DNA of 35,141 nucleotides from Gallionellaceae bacterium (GTDB lineage: Bacteria > Pseudomonadota > Gammaproteobacteria > Burkholderiales > Gallionellaceae), in the NCBI GenBank assembly GCA_008080515.1, contig VIKH01000006.1, forward strand, positions 1 through 35,141. Reading direction: 5' to 3'. Position 1 is the first letter of the stretch. Each line of letters starts with the position of its first letter. Position numbers and translations under genes: made by a program. The notes beneath the pieces were generated by a model. The model was not told where the DNA came from and searched no databases. It saw nothing but the letters and a program-made list of their open reading frames with translations. This document shows, in pieces, positions 25,363 through 35,141 of this stretch.

Positions 25363-26309
25363 CGGGTTGCGAAAAGATATAGGCTTTCAGGTAAGAACGG
25401 AAAAACCTCCTTGGTGATGCGCCATCCATTTTTTGCCAGCGACTCCTCCAGTTCATTTTCACGCCACGGTTGCCAGCGGATGTTATATGCCAACAGGAGA
25501 TTTGTTGCACCAAACCAATCGTTGGAGGTCACCCATTCGTATATTGCGCTGGTGCTCTCACTCAATGCCCAAGTGCTGAGAAATAAATTACCTTGCAAGT
25601 TATAAGATGTTTTTGTGCTTAACAGCGGGTGCAGGAAAAATTTCGCATTTTCTTTATTCGCCTCATCACGGAAGGCTACTTGGTCGAGTCCAGCTACAGT
25701 GCTTAGGAAAACATACTGTATGCAGGAAAACAATAATAGATCTATGACGGAATACTTTTTGCAGGATCCCATATTTTGAGCGATGCGCGCCATATTCCCG
25801 TATCCGCCGCCAAACTCGACGACGCTTTCGATGCTATCTATTTTCCGCCCAGTTATTTGCTCGAACCGCATTAGGTGGTGCATATGGTTTGCTGAGTTAA
25901 TCAGAGTTGCCCTGTGGGCTTTACCGGCAAGAAAGCCCGCATTGAGGCCCTTGCTGATTATTTCTTCGATGGTCTTTTTATCGAAGGCCTTTGAAAGATT
26001 CTTTAGCTCCAGCGTATGCGCCTTGCGATCGGTGAAAACCATGGTGCCATTGATAACTCTATTTAAGATAAAATCTTCGCTCATTTGTTTTGCAAAATAC
26101 GATTCCAGGGCCGCAATGTTTTGCGACCAGCTTTCATGTATCAGCCCGGGGGCGGTTATTATTTGTTTTTGTTTGCAGTAGTATTCCCTGGCTTCTTTCA
26201 GCGCATTGTTGAATCGGCGGGATGCTGTTTGGGGATCACAAAGATACTGGTCGGAAAAAAAATCGTATCCGGAAAAGGTAGAGCCAAGTTGTAAAAGGAT
26301 GTTCCTCAT
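25359..26309 (-). CDS. Putative sugar O-methyltransferase
   Basis: The 316-aa protein matches the pattern of the putative sugar O-methyltransferase family seen in polysaccharide loci. TLINSANHMHHLMRFEQITG precedes the SAM motif SVVEFGGGYGNMARIAQNMG and YSVIDLLLFS, and TWALSES lies further on. I chose the ATG at 26309 because CAGGAGAAC lies directly upstream at ideal spacing; an earlier in-frame start at 26393 would read through the terminator hairpin. It is A+T-rich like its downstream neighbours and heads the ATGA-linked minus-strand run. The specific hydroxyl methylated is unknown. Confidence 0.75.
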   Translation of the reverse strand: MRNILLQLGSTFSGYDFFSDQYLCDPQTASRRFNNALKEAREYYCKQKQIITAPGLIHESWSQNIAALESYFAKQMSEDFILNRVINGTMVFTDRKAHTLELKNLSKAFDKKTIEEIISKGLNAGFLAGKAHRATLINSANHMHHLMRFEQITGRKIDSIESVVEFGGGYGNMARIAQNMGSCKKYSVIDLLLFSCIQYVFLSTVAGLDQVAFRDEANKENAKFFLHPLLSTKTSYNLQGNLFLSTWALSESTSAIYEWVTSNDWFGATNLLLAYNIRWQPWRENELEESLAKNGWRITKEVFPFLPESLYLFATR

Positions 26310-26361
26310 TTGTTCTCCTGATTGAAAAATGTGGTTGCCCGTTACAGTTAAATTACCCACG

Positions 26362-26388
26362 GTAAAACCGGGGCTTATTGAGCCCCCG
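26362..26388 (-). terminator. Intrinsic terminator after the UDP-xylose synthase gene
   Basis: Read on the minus strand: GGGGCT, a 5-nt loop, AGCCCC (pairs at 26381-26386 and 26370-26375), then GG and TTTT (26364-26367). It lies about 50 nt beyond the stop of the epimerase-family gene and 53 nt before the sugar O-methyltransferase start. The A+T-rich block downstream may therefore need its own promoter, which I could not identify. Confidence 0.7.
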
Positions 26389-26439
26389 AGCATAGCCGGC
26401 GGTTTACTTCAGTAGATAATTTGTTCTTTGGTGGGCGCG

Positions 26440-27384
26440 TTACAGAATATTGCAGAAATAATCTATGGTTTCCTTGAGCCCATCTTCCAGGCCAACTTTG
26501 GGAGACCAGCCCAAAGCATTTTTTGCCAGCGCGATATCCGGTTGCCTTTGGCGCGGGTCGTCGTGCGGCAACGGTTTGTAGATCAGTTTGCTTTTTGATT
26601 GGGTGAGTTTGAGTGTTGTTTCCGCCAACTCAAGCATGGTGTATTCGCCTGGGTTGCCAAGGTTGACGGGGCCGGTGATGTCATCCGCTGAATTCATCAG
26701 CCGCAGGAATCCCTCAATCATGTCATCCACATAACAGAAACTCCGGGTTTGCAGGCCATCCCCATAGATAGTTATATCTTCGCCACGCAAAGCCTGGACG
26801 ATAAAATTACTGACCACCCGGCCATCGTTCGGGTGCATCCTCGGGCCGTAGGTGTTGAATATGCGCGCCACCTTGATCAGCAGATTGTGCTGGCGCCAGT
26901 AGTCGAAGAAGAGCGTCTCGGCGCAACGCTTACCCTCGTCGTAGCAACTGCGGAAGCCGATGGGGTTAACTCTTCCCCAGTAGCTCTCGGGTTGCGGATG
27001 CACTTCCGGGTCGCCATAAACTTCCGAAGTGGATGCCTGGAAAATTTTTACCCGCAGCCGTTTTGCCAGGCCCAGCATGTTGATCGCGCCGTGGACGCAA
27101 GTTTTGGTCGTCTGCACCGGGTCGCGCTGGTAATGTATCGGCGAAGCCGGGCAGGCCAGGTTGTAAATCTGATCCACTTCCACAAACAGCGGGGAGGTGA
27201 TGTCGTGGCGCATCAGCTCGAAATGGTTGTTGCCGAGAAGATGGCGCACGTTATCTTTCCCGCTGGTGAAAAAATTGTCCGCGCACAAAACATCGCTGCC
27301 GTCCCTGATAAGTCGGTCGCACAGGTGGGAACCCAGAAAGCCGGCTCCTCCGGTGACCAGGATGCGGGTATTGTGCAACGTCAT
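26440..27384 (-). CDS. uxs: UDP-glucuronate decarboxylase (UDP-xylose synthase)
   Basis: UXS converts UDP-glucuronate to UDP-xylose with tightly bound NAD, supplying a pentose donor for glycan synthesis. The 314-aa extended SDR protein has the NAD motif [14 protein letters not shown] at 8-21, [13 protein letters not shown] at about 74-86, [14 protein letters not shown] at 118-131, catalytic Y148 and K152 in [18 protein letters not shown], and the decarboxylase-type [10 protein letters not shown] near 276. Length and motifs match bacterial UXS rather than UDP-glucose 4-epimerase. GAGGAG about 7 nt upstream supports the ATG at 27384. It is divergent from msbA. Its G+C content is like the backbone, unlike the genes downstream. 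No UDP-glucose dehydrogenase is in the window to provide UDP-glucuronate. Confidence 0.92.
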   Translation of the reverse strand: MTLHNTRILVTGGAGFLGSHLCDRLIRDGSDVLCADNFFTSGKDNVRHLLGNNHFELMRHDITSPLFVEVDQIYNLACPASPIHYQRDPVQTTKTCVHGAINMLGLAKRLRVKIFQASTSEVYGDPEVHPQPESYWGRVNPIGFRSCYDEGKRCAETLFFDYWRQHNLLIKVARIFNTYGPRMHPNDGRVVSNFIVQALRGEDITIYGDGLQTRSFCYVDDMIEGFLRLMNSADDITGPVNLGNPGEYTMLELAETTLKLTQSKSKLIYKPLPHDDPRQRQPDIALAKNALGWSPKVGLEDGLKETIDYFCNIL

Positions 27385-27550
27385 TATTTCTCCTCGTGGC
27401 TGTTACGGTCGCCGTATTGTGGCAAGGCGGCGTATTGTACAGGCAATGCGGGTGGTGCGTTTCAAGGGGGTGCTGGATAGCTCCGGACCGCCGTGGTTGC
27501 GAGGCAGTAACAAAAAACCGCTGTACCGCCTTTCTGGTAAAGTGCGCGCC

Positions 27551-29311
27551 ATGAACACGAGTGCCCAGCTATATTTACGCCTGCTCGGCTACGTCAAGCC
27601 CTACTGGCGCGCATTTGCGGTATCCATCGTGGGGATGGCGGTAACTGCGGCCACCGAGCCGCTGCTTCCCGCCCTGCTGAAGCCGCTGCTGGACGGCACT
27701 TTCGTGCACAAGGACGACACCGTCATCCGGCTGGCGCCGATATTGATTCTGGCGATATTTTCCGTGCGCGGCGCAGCGAGCTTCATCGGTACCTACGCCA
27801 TCGGCTGGGTGGGGAACAAGGTGGTAATGGACTTGCGCGAGGAGATGTTCCGCAAGCTGCTGGCTCTCCCCACTCGCTTCTACGACGACCACGCTACCGG
27901 CAACTTGATCTCGAAACTGACCTACGACGTGGCGCAGGTAACCGCTGCCGCCACCAGCGTGGTGACAGTGGTCGTCCGCGATACCATCATCATCATCGGG
28001 CTGCTGGGCTGGCTGTTCTATCTCAACTGGAAGTTGACCCTGCTATCCCTGCTGATGGCGCCGGTCATCGCCTTGCTTATCAGCGCCCTCAACGGGCGCA
28101 TGCGCGCCTCCAGCAGTGATTCCCAGCGCGCGATGGGCGACATCACGCAAGTGATAGAGGAAAGCGTCACCGCGCACAAAGTGGTCAAGCTGTTCGGCGG
28201 GCAGCAATATGAAGGGAAACGTTTTGGCGATCAGGCCAACTGGGTGCGCCGTCACAATATGAAGCAGGCGGCGGTCGCCGCCGCCAACGTGCCCATCGTG
28301 CAGATGGTGGCGGCTGTTGCGTTGGCCGTCATCGTATATATCGCCACCGTGCAATCCAGGAGCGATGAAACTACGGTGGGCGGCTTTTTGTCTTTCATCG
28401 CCGCCATGCTGATGCTGACCGCCCCGATCAAACGCATCACCGGCGTAAGCGAGCACTTGCAGCGCGGGCTGGCGGCGGCAGAAAGCGTGTTCGAGCTGCT
28501 CGATACGCCGGGCGAAGAAGAGACCGGCAAGGCAGTGATCGGTCGGGCCGAAGGCCGCATCGGGTTCGAGCGAGTGAGCCTTTCCTATTCCGGAGACGGC
28601 AGGTACGCGCTGCGCGACATCAGCATGGAAATTCCAGCCGGCCGGACGATTGCGCTGGTCGGTGCCTCGGGTAGCGGCAAAAGCACTTTGGCCAATCTCG
28701 TGCCGCGCTTCTACCAGCCGGGTGAAGGGCGCATCACGCTGGATGGGCGCGACATTAAAGAGCTCTCGCTGGCCAGCCTGCGCGCCAACATCGCGCTGGT
28801 GAGCCAGGAGGTGGTGCTGTTCAACGATACGGTGGCCGCCAATATCGCCTACGGCCAGATGCGCGAGGTGCCGGAAGAAGAAATCATCGCTGCCGCGCAA
28901 GCAGCGCACGCGCTGGAATTTATCCGCGAGATGCCGGGCGGGCTGCAAACGCTGGTGGGCGAAAAGGGCGTGCGCCTTTCCGGCGGGCAGCGCCAGCGCA
29001 TCGCCATCGCTCGCGCCCTCCTGAAGGATGCGCCGGTACTCATCCTCGACGAGGCCACTTCCGCGCTGGATTCCGAATCCGAGCGCCACGTGCAAGCCGC
29101 GCTGGAAACCCTGATGCGGGGGCGCACCACCCTGGTTATCGCGCACCGCCTGTCCACCATAGAAAAGGCAGACCGTATCGTCGTACTGCAAAAAGGGGAG
29201 ATAGCTGAAATCGGTACACACAGCGAGCTGCTCGCCAAAGGCGGCACCTACGCAAAGCTCCACCGCGCACAGTTTGAGCGAGGCGAAACGGGGAGCGAGA
29301 GCGGGCAGTGA
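27551..29311 (+). CDS. msbA: Lipid A/LPS export ABC transporter MsbA
   Basis: MsbA is a homodimeric half-transporter that flips lipid A-core across the inner membrane. The 586-aa protein has the normal length. An N-terminal six-helix exporter domain spans residues 15-300, and RGAASFIGTYAIGWVGNKVV is the family signature near 73-92. The nucleotide-binding domain has Walker A GASGSGKST at 371-379, the Q-loop in SQEVVLF, signature LSGGQRQRIAIARAL at 475-489, Walker B VLILDEATSALD at 495-506, and the H-loop in IAHRLST. I chose the ATG at 27551 by family length; the frame is open further upstream but overlaps the opposite-strand gene. Its position beside the glycan cluster suits export of the core it builds. 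No terminator was found before the atp promoter. Confidence 0.95.
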   Translation: MNTSAQLYLRLLGYVKPYWRAFAVSIVGMAVTAATEPLLPALLKPLLDGTFVHKDDTVIRLAPILILAIFSVRGAASFIGTYAIGWVGNKVVMDLREEMFRKLLALPTRFYDDHATGNLISKLTYDVAQVTAAATSVVTVVVRDTIIIIGLLGWLFYLNWKLTLLSLLMAPVIALLISALNGRMRASSSDSQRAMGDITQVIEESVTAHKVVKLFGGQQYEGKRFGDQANWVRRHNMKQAAVAAANVPIVQMVAAVALAVIVYIATVQSRSDETTVGGFLSFIAAMLMLTAPIKRITGVSEHLQRGLAAAESVFELLDTPGEEETGKAVIGRAEGRIGFERVSLSYSGDGRYALRDISMEIPAGRTIALVGASGSGKSTLANLVPRFYQPGEGRITLDGRDIKELSLASLRANIALVSQEVVLFNDTVAANIAYGQMREVPEEEIIAAAQAAHALEFIREMPGGLQTLVGEKGVRLSGGQRQRIAIARALLKDAPVLILDEATSALDSESERHVQAALETLMRGRTTLVIAHRLSTIEKADRIVVLQKGEIAEIGTHSELLAKGGTYAKLHRAQFERGETGSESGQ

Positions 29312-29468
29312 GGGTTTTCGCGAATCGCATCCGATGCGCTGCCTGAATAGAACCGATGCCGGTTGCCGGTAGTGGACGCCAACGGGCCCATGCAGCCGTT
29401 ATCTTTTCGTAAAATTGGCGCTGAAAATGCAACGTGAGGCAGATAATCCGCGCGACAGTGCGGTCAGT

Positions 29469-29497
29469 TTGACAGTGTTTTTCTGCCTTGCTAGAAT
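29469..29497 (+). promoter_or_regulatory. Sigma-70 promoter of the atp operon
   Basis: A perfect TTGACA (29469-29474) and TAGAAT (29492-29497) are separated by exactly 17 bp, a near-consensus sigma-70 promoter. Transcription would start around 29504, giving a leader of under 20 nt before the atpI ATG at 29522. It is probably the main promoter for atpI-B-E-F-H-A-G-D. Confidence 0.82.
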
Positions 29498-29521
29498 GCG
29501 CGGCTTAATTTGGCTGGCACC

Positions 29522-31009
<1,488 letters not shown>

Positions 31010-31187
31010 TTCCAATCCCATTTCATCGGTGATACTGCGTTGGCTTCCGCGCTCGCTCCTAGCCGTGCTACCTGCACTGTCTTCGTCGCTCGCTTGTCGC
31101 CGCCTTGTCTCACTCTCGAACTGGAAATGGAATGATTCCCGGCGCAAGCCGCTTTATGCGGCGTATTAACAAGTAAGAGGATCCTGC
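31010..31187. repeat. Repeat-like spacer between atpE and atpF
   Basis: This gap is much longer than the usual few tens of bp between atpE and atpF. CCATTTC (31018-31024) and GAAATGG (31124-31130) form an inverted pair enclosing about 100 bp, within which GCTCGCT recurs (31051-31057, 31088-31094). GGAAT-G-ATTCC (31129-31139) and GCCGC-TTTAT-GCGGC (31148-31162) are small hairpins; neither has a T-run. AAGAGG ahead of 31188 serves atpF. A dispersed genomic repeat is suspected; no second copy is seen in the window. Confidence 0.45.
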
Positions 31188-31658
31188 ATGAATATCAATG
31201 CGACCCTACTCGGCCAGACGATCATGTTCGCCATGTTCGTGTGGTTCTGCATGAAGTTTGTGTGGCCGCCCATCATCGCGGCGCTGGATGCGCGCAAGAA
31301 GCTGATCGCCGACGGCCTGGCCGCAGGCGAGCGCGGCAAGCACGATCTGGAGCTGGCGGCCAAACGTTCCGCCGAAGTGCTGCGCGAAGCCAAGGAAAAA
31401 GCCGCAGAGATCATCTCGCAAGGGGACAAGCGCGCCAGCGAAATTGTCGAGGAAGCCAAAGCCAAGGCCGAGGTGGAAGCTGGCAATATCCGGGCGCGCG
31501 CAAATTCGGAAATCGAGCAGGAAGTGTTCCGCGCCAGAGAGCAGTTGCGCACGCAGGTTTCAGCCATCGCGCTGGCCGGTGCGGGCAAGATATTGAGCCG
31601 CGAGATTGACGCCAAGGCGCACAATGAGCTGCTCGAGAAGCTCGTTGCGGAAATTTAA
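31188..31658 (+). CDS. atpF: F0F1 ATP synthase subunit b
   Basis: Subunit b is the peripheral stalk linking F0 to F1 and acts as a dimer. The 156-aa protein equals the E. coli length. One N-terminal membrane helix (about residues 5-27: [20 protein letters not shown]) is followed by a long, charged alpha-helical/coiled-coil stretch rich in Ala, Glu, Lys and Arg (for example [19 protein letters not shown]). It is followed by atpH after 5 nt, so the two are tightly linked. Confidence 0.96.
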   Translation: MNINATLLGQTIMFAMFVWFCMKFVWPPIIAALDARKKLIADGLAAGERGKHDLELAAKRSAEVLREAKEKAAEIISQGDKRASEIVEEAKAKAEVEAGNIRARANSEIEQEVFRAREQLRTQVSAIALAGAGKILSREIDAKAHNELLEKLVAEI

Positions 31659-31663
31659 CGATC

Positions 31664-32197
31664 ATGGCTGAAGCGATTTCTGTTGCACGCCCCTATACAT
31701 TGGCCGCATTCGACCAGGCGCGCAAGCTCGGTGATTTGAAGGGCTGGTCGAGCCTGCTGCAAGCGGCGGCGGATGCGGTGAGCCACCCCGAAGTCCGGAC
31801 GCTTATTGCCAGCCCCCGCGTGCTTAAGAGCCAGCTGGAAGATTTGATGCTGGCGTTGGCCGGAAGCGAGGCAGGCGCGGCAGGACAAAATTTTATCCGC
31901 CTGCTGGTGGAAAGCCAGCGCTTGATATTGTTGCCGGAAATTGCGGCGATGTTCGAGACGATGCGCGCCGAAGCAGAAAAAAGCGTGGATGTCGTAGTGG
32001 CTTCCGCTTTTGAATTGAGCGAGGCGCAGAAGCAAAAAATTATCGCGGCGATGAAGAATCGTATGGGCCGCGAAGTCCGCCTGAGTTGCGAAATTGACCG
32101 TGAATTGCTGGGCGGAATCGTCATCCGCGCCGGCGATAAGGTTATAGACGGTTCGGCGCGTTCACACCTTTCCGGGCTGGCGAGCGCCTTGGCCTGA
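31664..32197 (+). CDS. atpH: F0F1 ATP synthase subunit delta
   Basis: Delta caps F1 and binds the b-dimer and alpha subunits. The 177-aa protein equals the E. coli length. The N-terminal helical domain starts ISVARPYTLAAFDQARKLGD, and the C-terminal part has SCEIDRELLGGIVIRAGDKV then IDGSARSHLSGLASAL, a typical ending. The ATG lies 5 nt after the atpF stop. A 146-bp repeat-bearing gap separates it from atpA. Confidence 0.95.
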   Translation: MAEAISVARPYTLAAFDQARKLGDLKGWSSLLQAAADAVSHPEVRTLIASPRVLKSQLEDLMLALAGSEAGAAGQNFIRLLVESQRLILLPEIAAMFETMRAEAEKSVDVVVASAFELSEAQKQKIIAAMKNRMGREVRLSCEIDRELLGGIVIRAGDKVIDGSARSHLSGLASALA

Positions 32198-32208
32198 TAA
32201 CAGAATTA

Positions 32209-32320
32209 GCGCGAAACTCGCGCAGCGAGACCTTGCCCCCTCTCCCTCCGGGGGAGGGTAGGGCGGGGGAAACGGGCATGGCGAATTTTATAATTAGGGG
32301 TGGCGTTTGCCATACCCGTT
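32209..32320. repeat. Foldback repeats in the atpH-atpA gap
   Basis: Three inverted repeats are packed in the gap. GCGCGA/TCGCGC pair at 32209-32223 with a 3-nt loop. CCCTCC/GGAGGG pair at 32244-32258, inside a C/G-rich tract like a common proteobacterial intergenic repeat. A larger pair, AACGGGCATGGC (32271-32282) and GCCATACCCGTT (32309-32320), matches at 11 of 12 positions around an A+T-rich middle. They are probably one or two small palindromic elements. No open frame or T-run follows; AAGGAAAAG before 32344 is the atpA ribosome site. Confidence 0.6.
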
Positions 32321-32343
32321 AACGAAATGTAAGGAAAAGCAAG

Positions 32344-33885
<1,542 letters not shown>

Positions 33886-33906
33886 TGATAAGGCGGAGCA
33901 GGGATA

Positions 33907-34773
33907 ATGGCCGGTAGCAAGGAAATACGCACCAAGATCAAAAGCGTCGAAAACACGCGCAAGATCACCCGTGCGATGGAAATGGTGGCGGCGTCCAAAA
34001 TGCGCAAGGCGCAGGAGAGGATGCGCGCGGCCCGCCCCTACGCGGAGAAAATTCGCAACGTCGCGGCACATTTGTCCCGCGCCAACCCGGAATACAAGCA
34101 TCCGTTTCTGGTCAAGCGCGGCGCTGTCAAAAATGTCGGCGTAATCATCGTCACCTCCGACAAGGGCCTGTGCGGCGGCCTGAACACCAACATTTTGCGC
34201 ATGGTGATCAACAAAATGAAGGGCTGGGAAGCGCAGGGCCAGAAAATCGCCGTGTGCGCGATCGGCAACAAAGGCCTGGGTTTCATGAACCGGATCGGAG
34301 CCAACGTCAAGTCGCACCTGACCGGCCTGGGCGATACGCCACATATCGAAAAACTGATAGGCGCGGTAAAAATCATGCTGGACGCATATGTGTCCGGCGA
34401 GGTTGATGCGATTTACATCAGCTATAACGGCTTCATCAACACCATGAAGCAGGAGCCGAGAGTAGAGCAGTTGCTGCCGCTTTCGGGCGAAGGCCTGCAA
34501 GCTCCGGCGGGAGTGACGTGGGACTATATTTACGAGCCGGATGCCAAGTCGGTGGTGGATGACCTGCTGGTCCGCTATATCGAGTCGCTGGTTTATAACG
34601 CGGTGACCGAGAACCAGGCATCCGAGCAGAGCGCGCGCATGGTCGCCATGAAGGCGGCCTCGGATAACGCCAAGAACGTCATCGGCGAACTCAAACTGGT
34701 TTACAACAAGGCTCGCCAGGCCGCGATCACCAAGGAAATATCCGAGATCGTGGGCGGCGCGGCAGCGGTTTAG
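33907..34773 (+). CDS. atpG: F0F1 ATP synthase subunit gamma
   Basis: Gamma is the central rotating shaft. The 288-aa protein begins with the conserved coiled-coil helix [20 protein letters not shown] and [24 protein letters not shown] follows, and the C-terminal helix has [20 protein letters not shown] then [20 protein letters not shown]. All are family hallmarks and the length is normal. It sits between atpA and atpD with 62 nt to the atpD start. Confidence 0.97.
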   Translation: MAGSKEIRTKIKSVENTRKITRAMEMVAASKMRKAQERMRAARPYAEKIRNVAAHLSRANPEYKHPFLVKRGAVKNVGVIIVTSDKGLCGGLNTNILRMVINKMKGWEAQGQKIAVCAIGNKGLGFMNRIGANVKSHLTGLGDTPHIEKLIGAVKIMLDAYVSGEVDAIYISYNGFINTMKQEPRVEQLLPLSGEGLQAPAGVTWDYIYEPDAKSVVDDLLVRYIESLVYNAVTENQASEQSARMVAMKAASDNAKNVIGELKLVYNKARQAAITKEISEIVGGAAAV

Positions 34774-34835
34774 TGTTAAACAAGCCGAACCGGCGCAGCG
34801 GGATTTGAAGAATTAATTTTGATAGGAAGCCTAAG

Positions 34836-35141
34836 ATGAGCCAGGGAAAAATTGTTCAGTGTATCGGTGCGGTGGTGGACGTCGAATTTCCGCGCGACCA
34901 GATACCCAAAGTTTACGACGCGCTGATGGTGGAAGATGACAATACTTCTGTTGCCGAAAAAGGTTTGACTCTGGAGGTGCAGCAGCAAGTCGGCGACGGC
35001 GTGGTGCGCACCATCGCGATGGGATCATCCGATGGCCTGCGTCGCGGCATGGCGGTGGTGAACACCGGCAACCCGATCAGAGTCCCGGTCGGCCACGGCA
35101 CGCTGGGCCGCATCATGGACGTGCTGGGTCGCCCGATTGAC
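34836..35141 (+). CDS. atpD: F0F1 ATP synthase subunit beta, 3'-truncated by window edge
   Basis: Beta carries the catalytic sites. Only the first 102 codons are present, open to the window edge. [40 protein letters not shown] and the start of the nucleotide domain [20 protein letters not shown] are typical. AGGAAG lies about 8 nt before the ATG. The P-loop and the atpC gene would lie outside the window. Confidence 0.97.
   Translation, partial: MSQGKIVQCIGAVVDVEFPRDQIPKVYDALMVEDDNTSVAEKGLTLEVQQQVGDGVVRTIAMGSSDGLRRGMAVVNTGNPIRVPVGHGTLGRIMDVLGRPID

Noticed and set aside
27413-27438. Direct CGTATTGT repeats 18 bp apart upstream of the UDP-xylose synthase gene, as promoter or operator
   Set aside because: The -10-like TACAAT and CACAAT on the minus strand lack a -35 at proper spacing (19-20 nt to the nearest candidates), so neither a promoter nor an operator can be supported.

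Overview
The window looks like a chromosomal segment of a betaproteobacterium, probably a Nitrosomonadales/Gallionellaceae-type lineage. I infer this from the order dusB-fis-purH-purD, the housekeeping protein sequences, the standard proteobacterial atp operon order, and a GC-rich background carrying short proteobacterial-type repeats. The exact genus cannot be read from the sequence.

Layout. (1) 1-5019, minus strand: dsbC, mog, then a cNMP-CBS-DUF294 signalling protein translationally coupled to a DnaQ-like exonuclease, followed 12 nt later by priA, which runs off the left edge. (2) 5124-11548, plus strand: dusB-fis (overlapping), purH, purD, a SixA-type phosphatase and a two-domain PPK2 (polyphosphate:AMP phosphotransferase). 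purD carries an in-frame 24-bp repeat insertion. (3) 11549-11945: the only long gene-free stretch, filled by an inverted-repeat element whose right arm is itself interrupted. (4) 11946-27384: a mosaic surface-glycan (LPS core/O-chain type) cluster. It has a WbpM/FlaA1-type UDP-sugar dehydratase, a broken WaaE-like glycosyltransferase, a minus-strand pair (GT2 and a zinc-ribbon methyltransferase), and a tightly overlapping plus-strand run (GT9, WaaL-like ligase, GT4, GT2). A GT-D-like protein follows. A converging minus-strand run then holds UDP-xylose synthase, a sugar O-methyltransferase, GT9, methyltransferase, GT2 and methyltransferase. The part from about 20.7 to 26.4 kb is visibly more A+T-rich than the rest, suggesting acquisition. 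(5) 27551-29311: msbA. (6) 29469-35141: a consensus-like promoter followed by atpI-atpB-atpE-atpF-atpH-atpA-atpG-atpD, with atpD cut by the right edge. The atpE-atpF and atpH-atpA gaps are enlarged by repeat-like sequence.

How the genes work together. The glycan cluster would make UDP-sugars (dehydratase and UDP-xylose synthase), assemble and O-methylate an oligosaccharide, and attach it to lipid A-core, which MsbA flips across the inner membrane. No Wzx flippase or Wzm/Wzt transporter is visible here. The remaining genes are housekeeping: replication restart, disulfide isomerisation, molybdenum cofactor, tRNA modification, nucleoid structure, purine synthesis, polyphosphate use and ATP synthesis.

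Nothing here is clearly a new defence or mobile system. The most unusual items are the repeat insertion inside purD, the nested repeat at 11.65-11.84 kb, the decayed glycosyltransferase, the methyltransferase-rich glycan island and its GT-D-like member, and the repeat-like spacers inside the ATP synthase operon.
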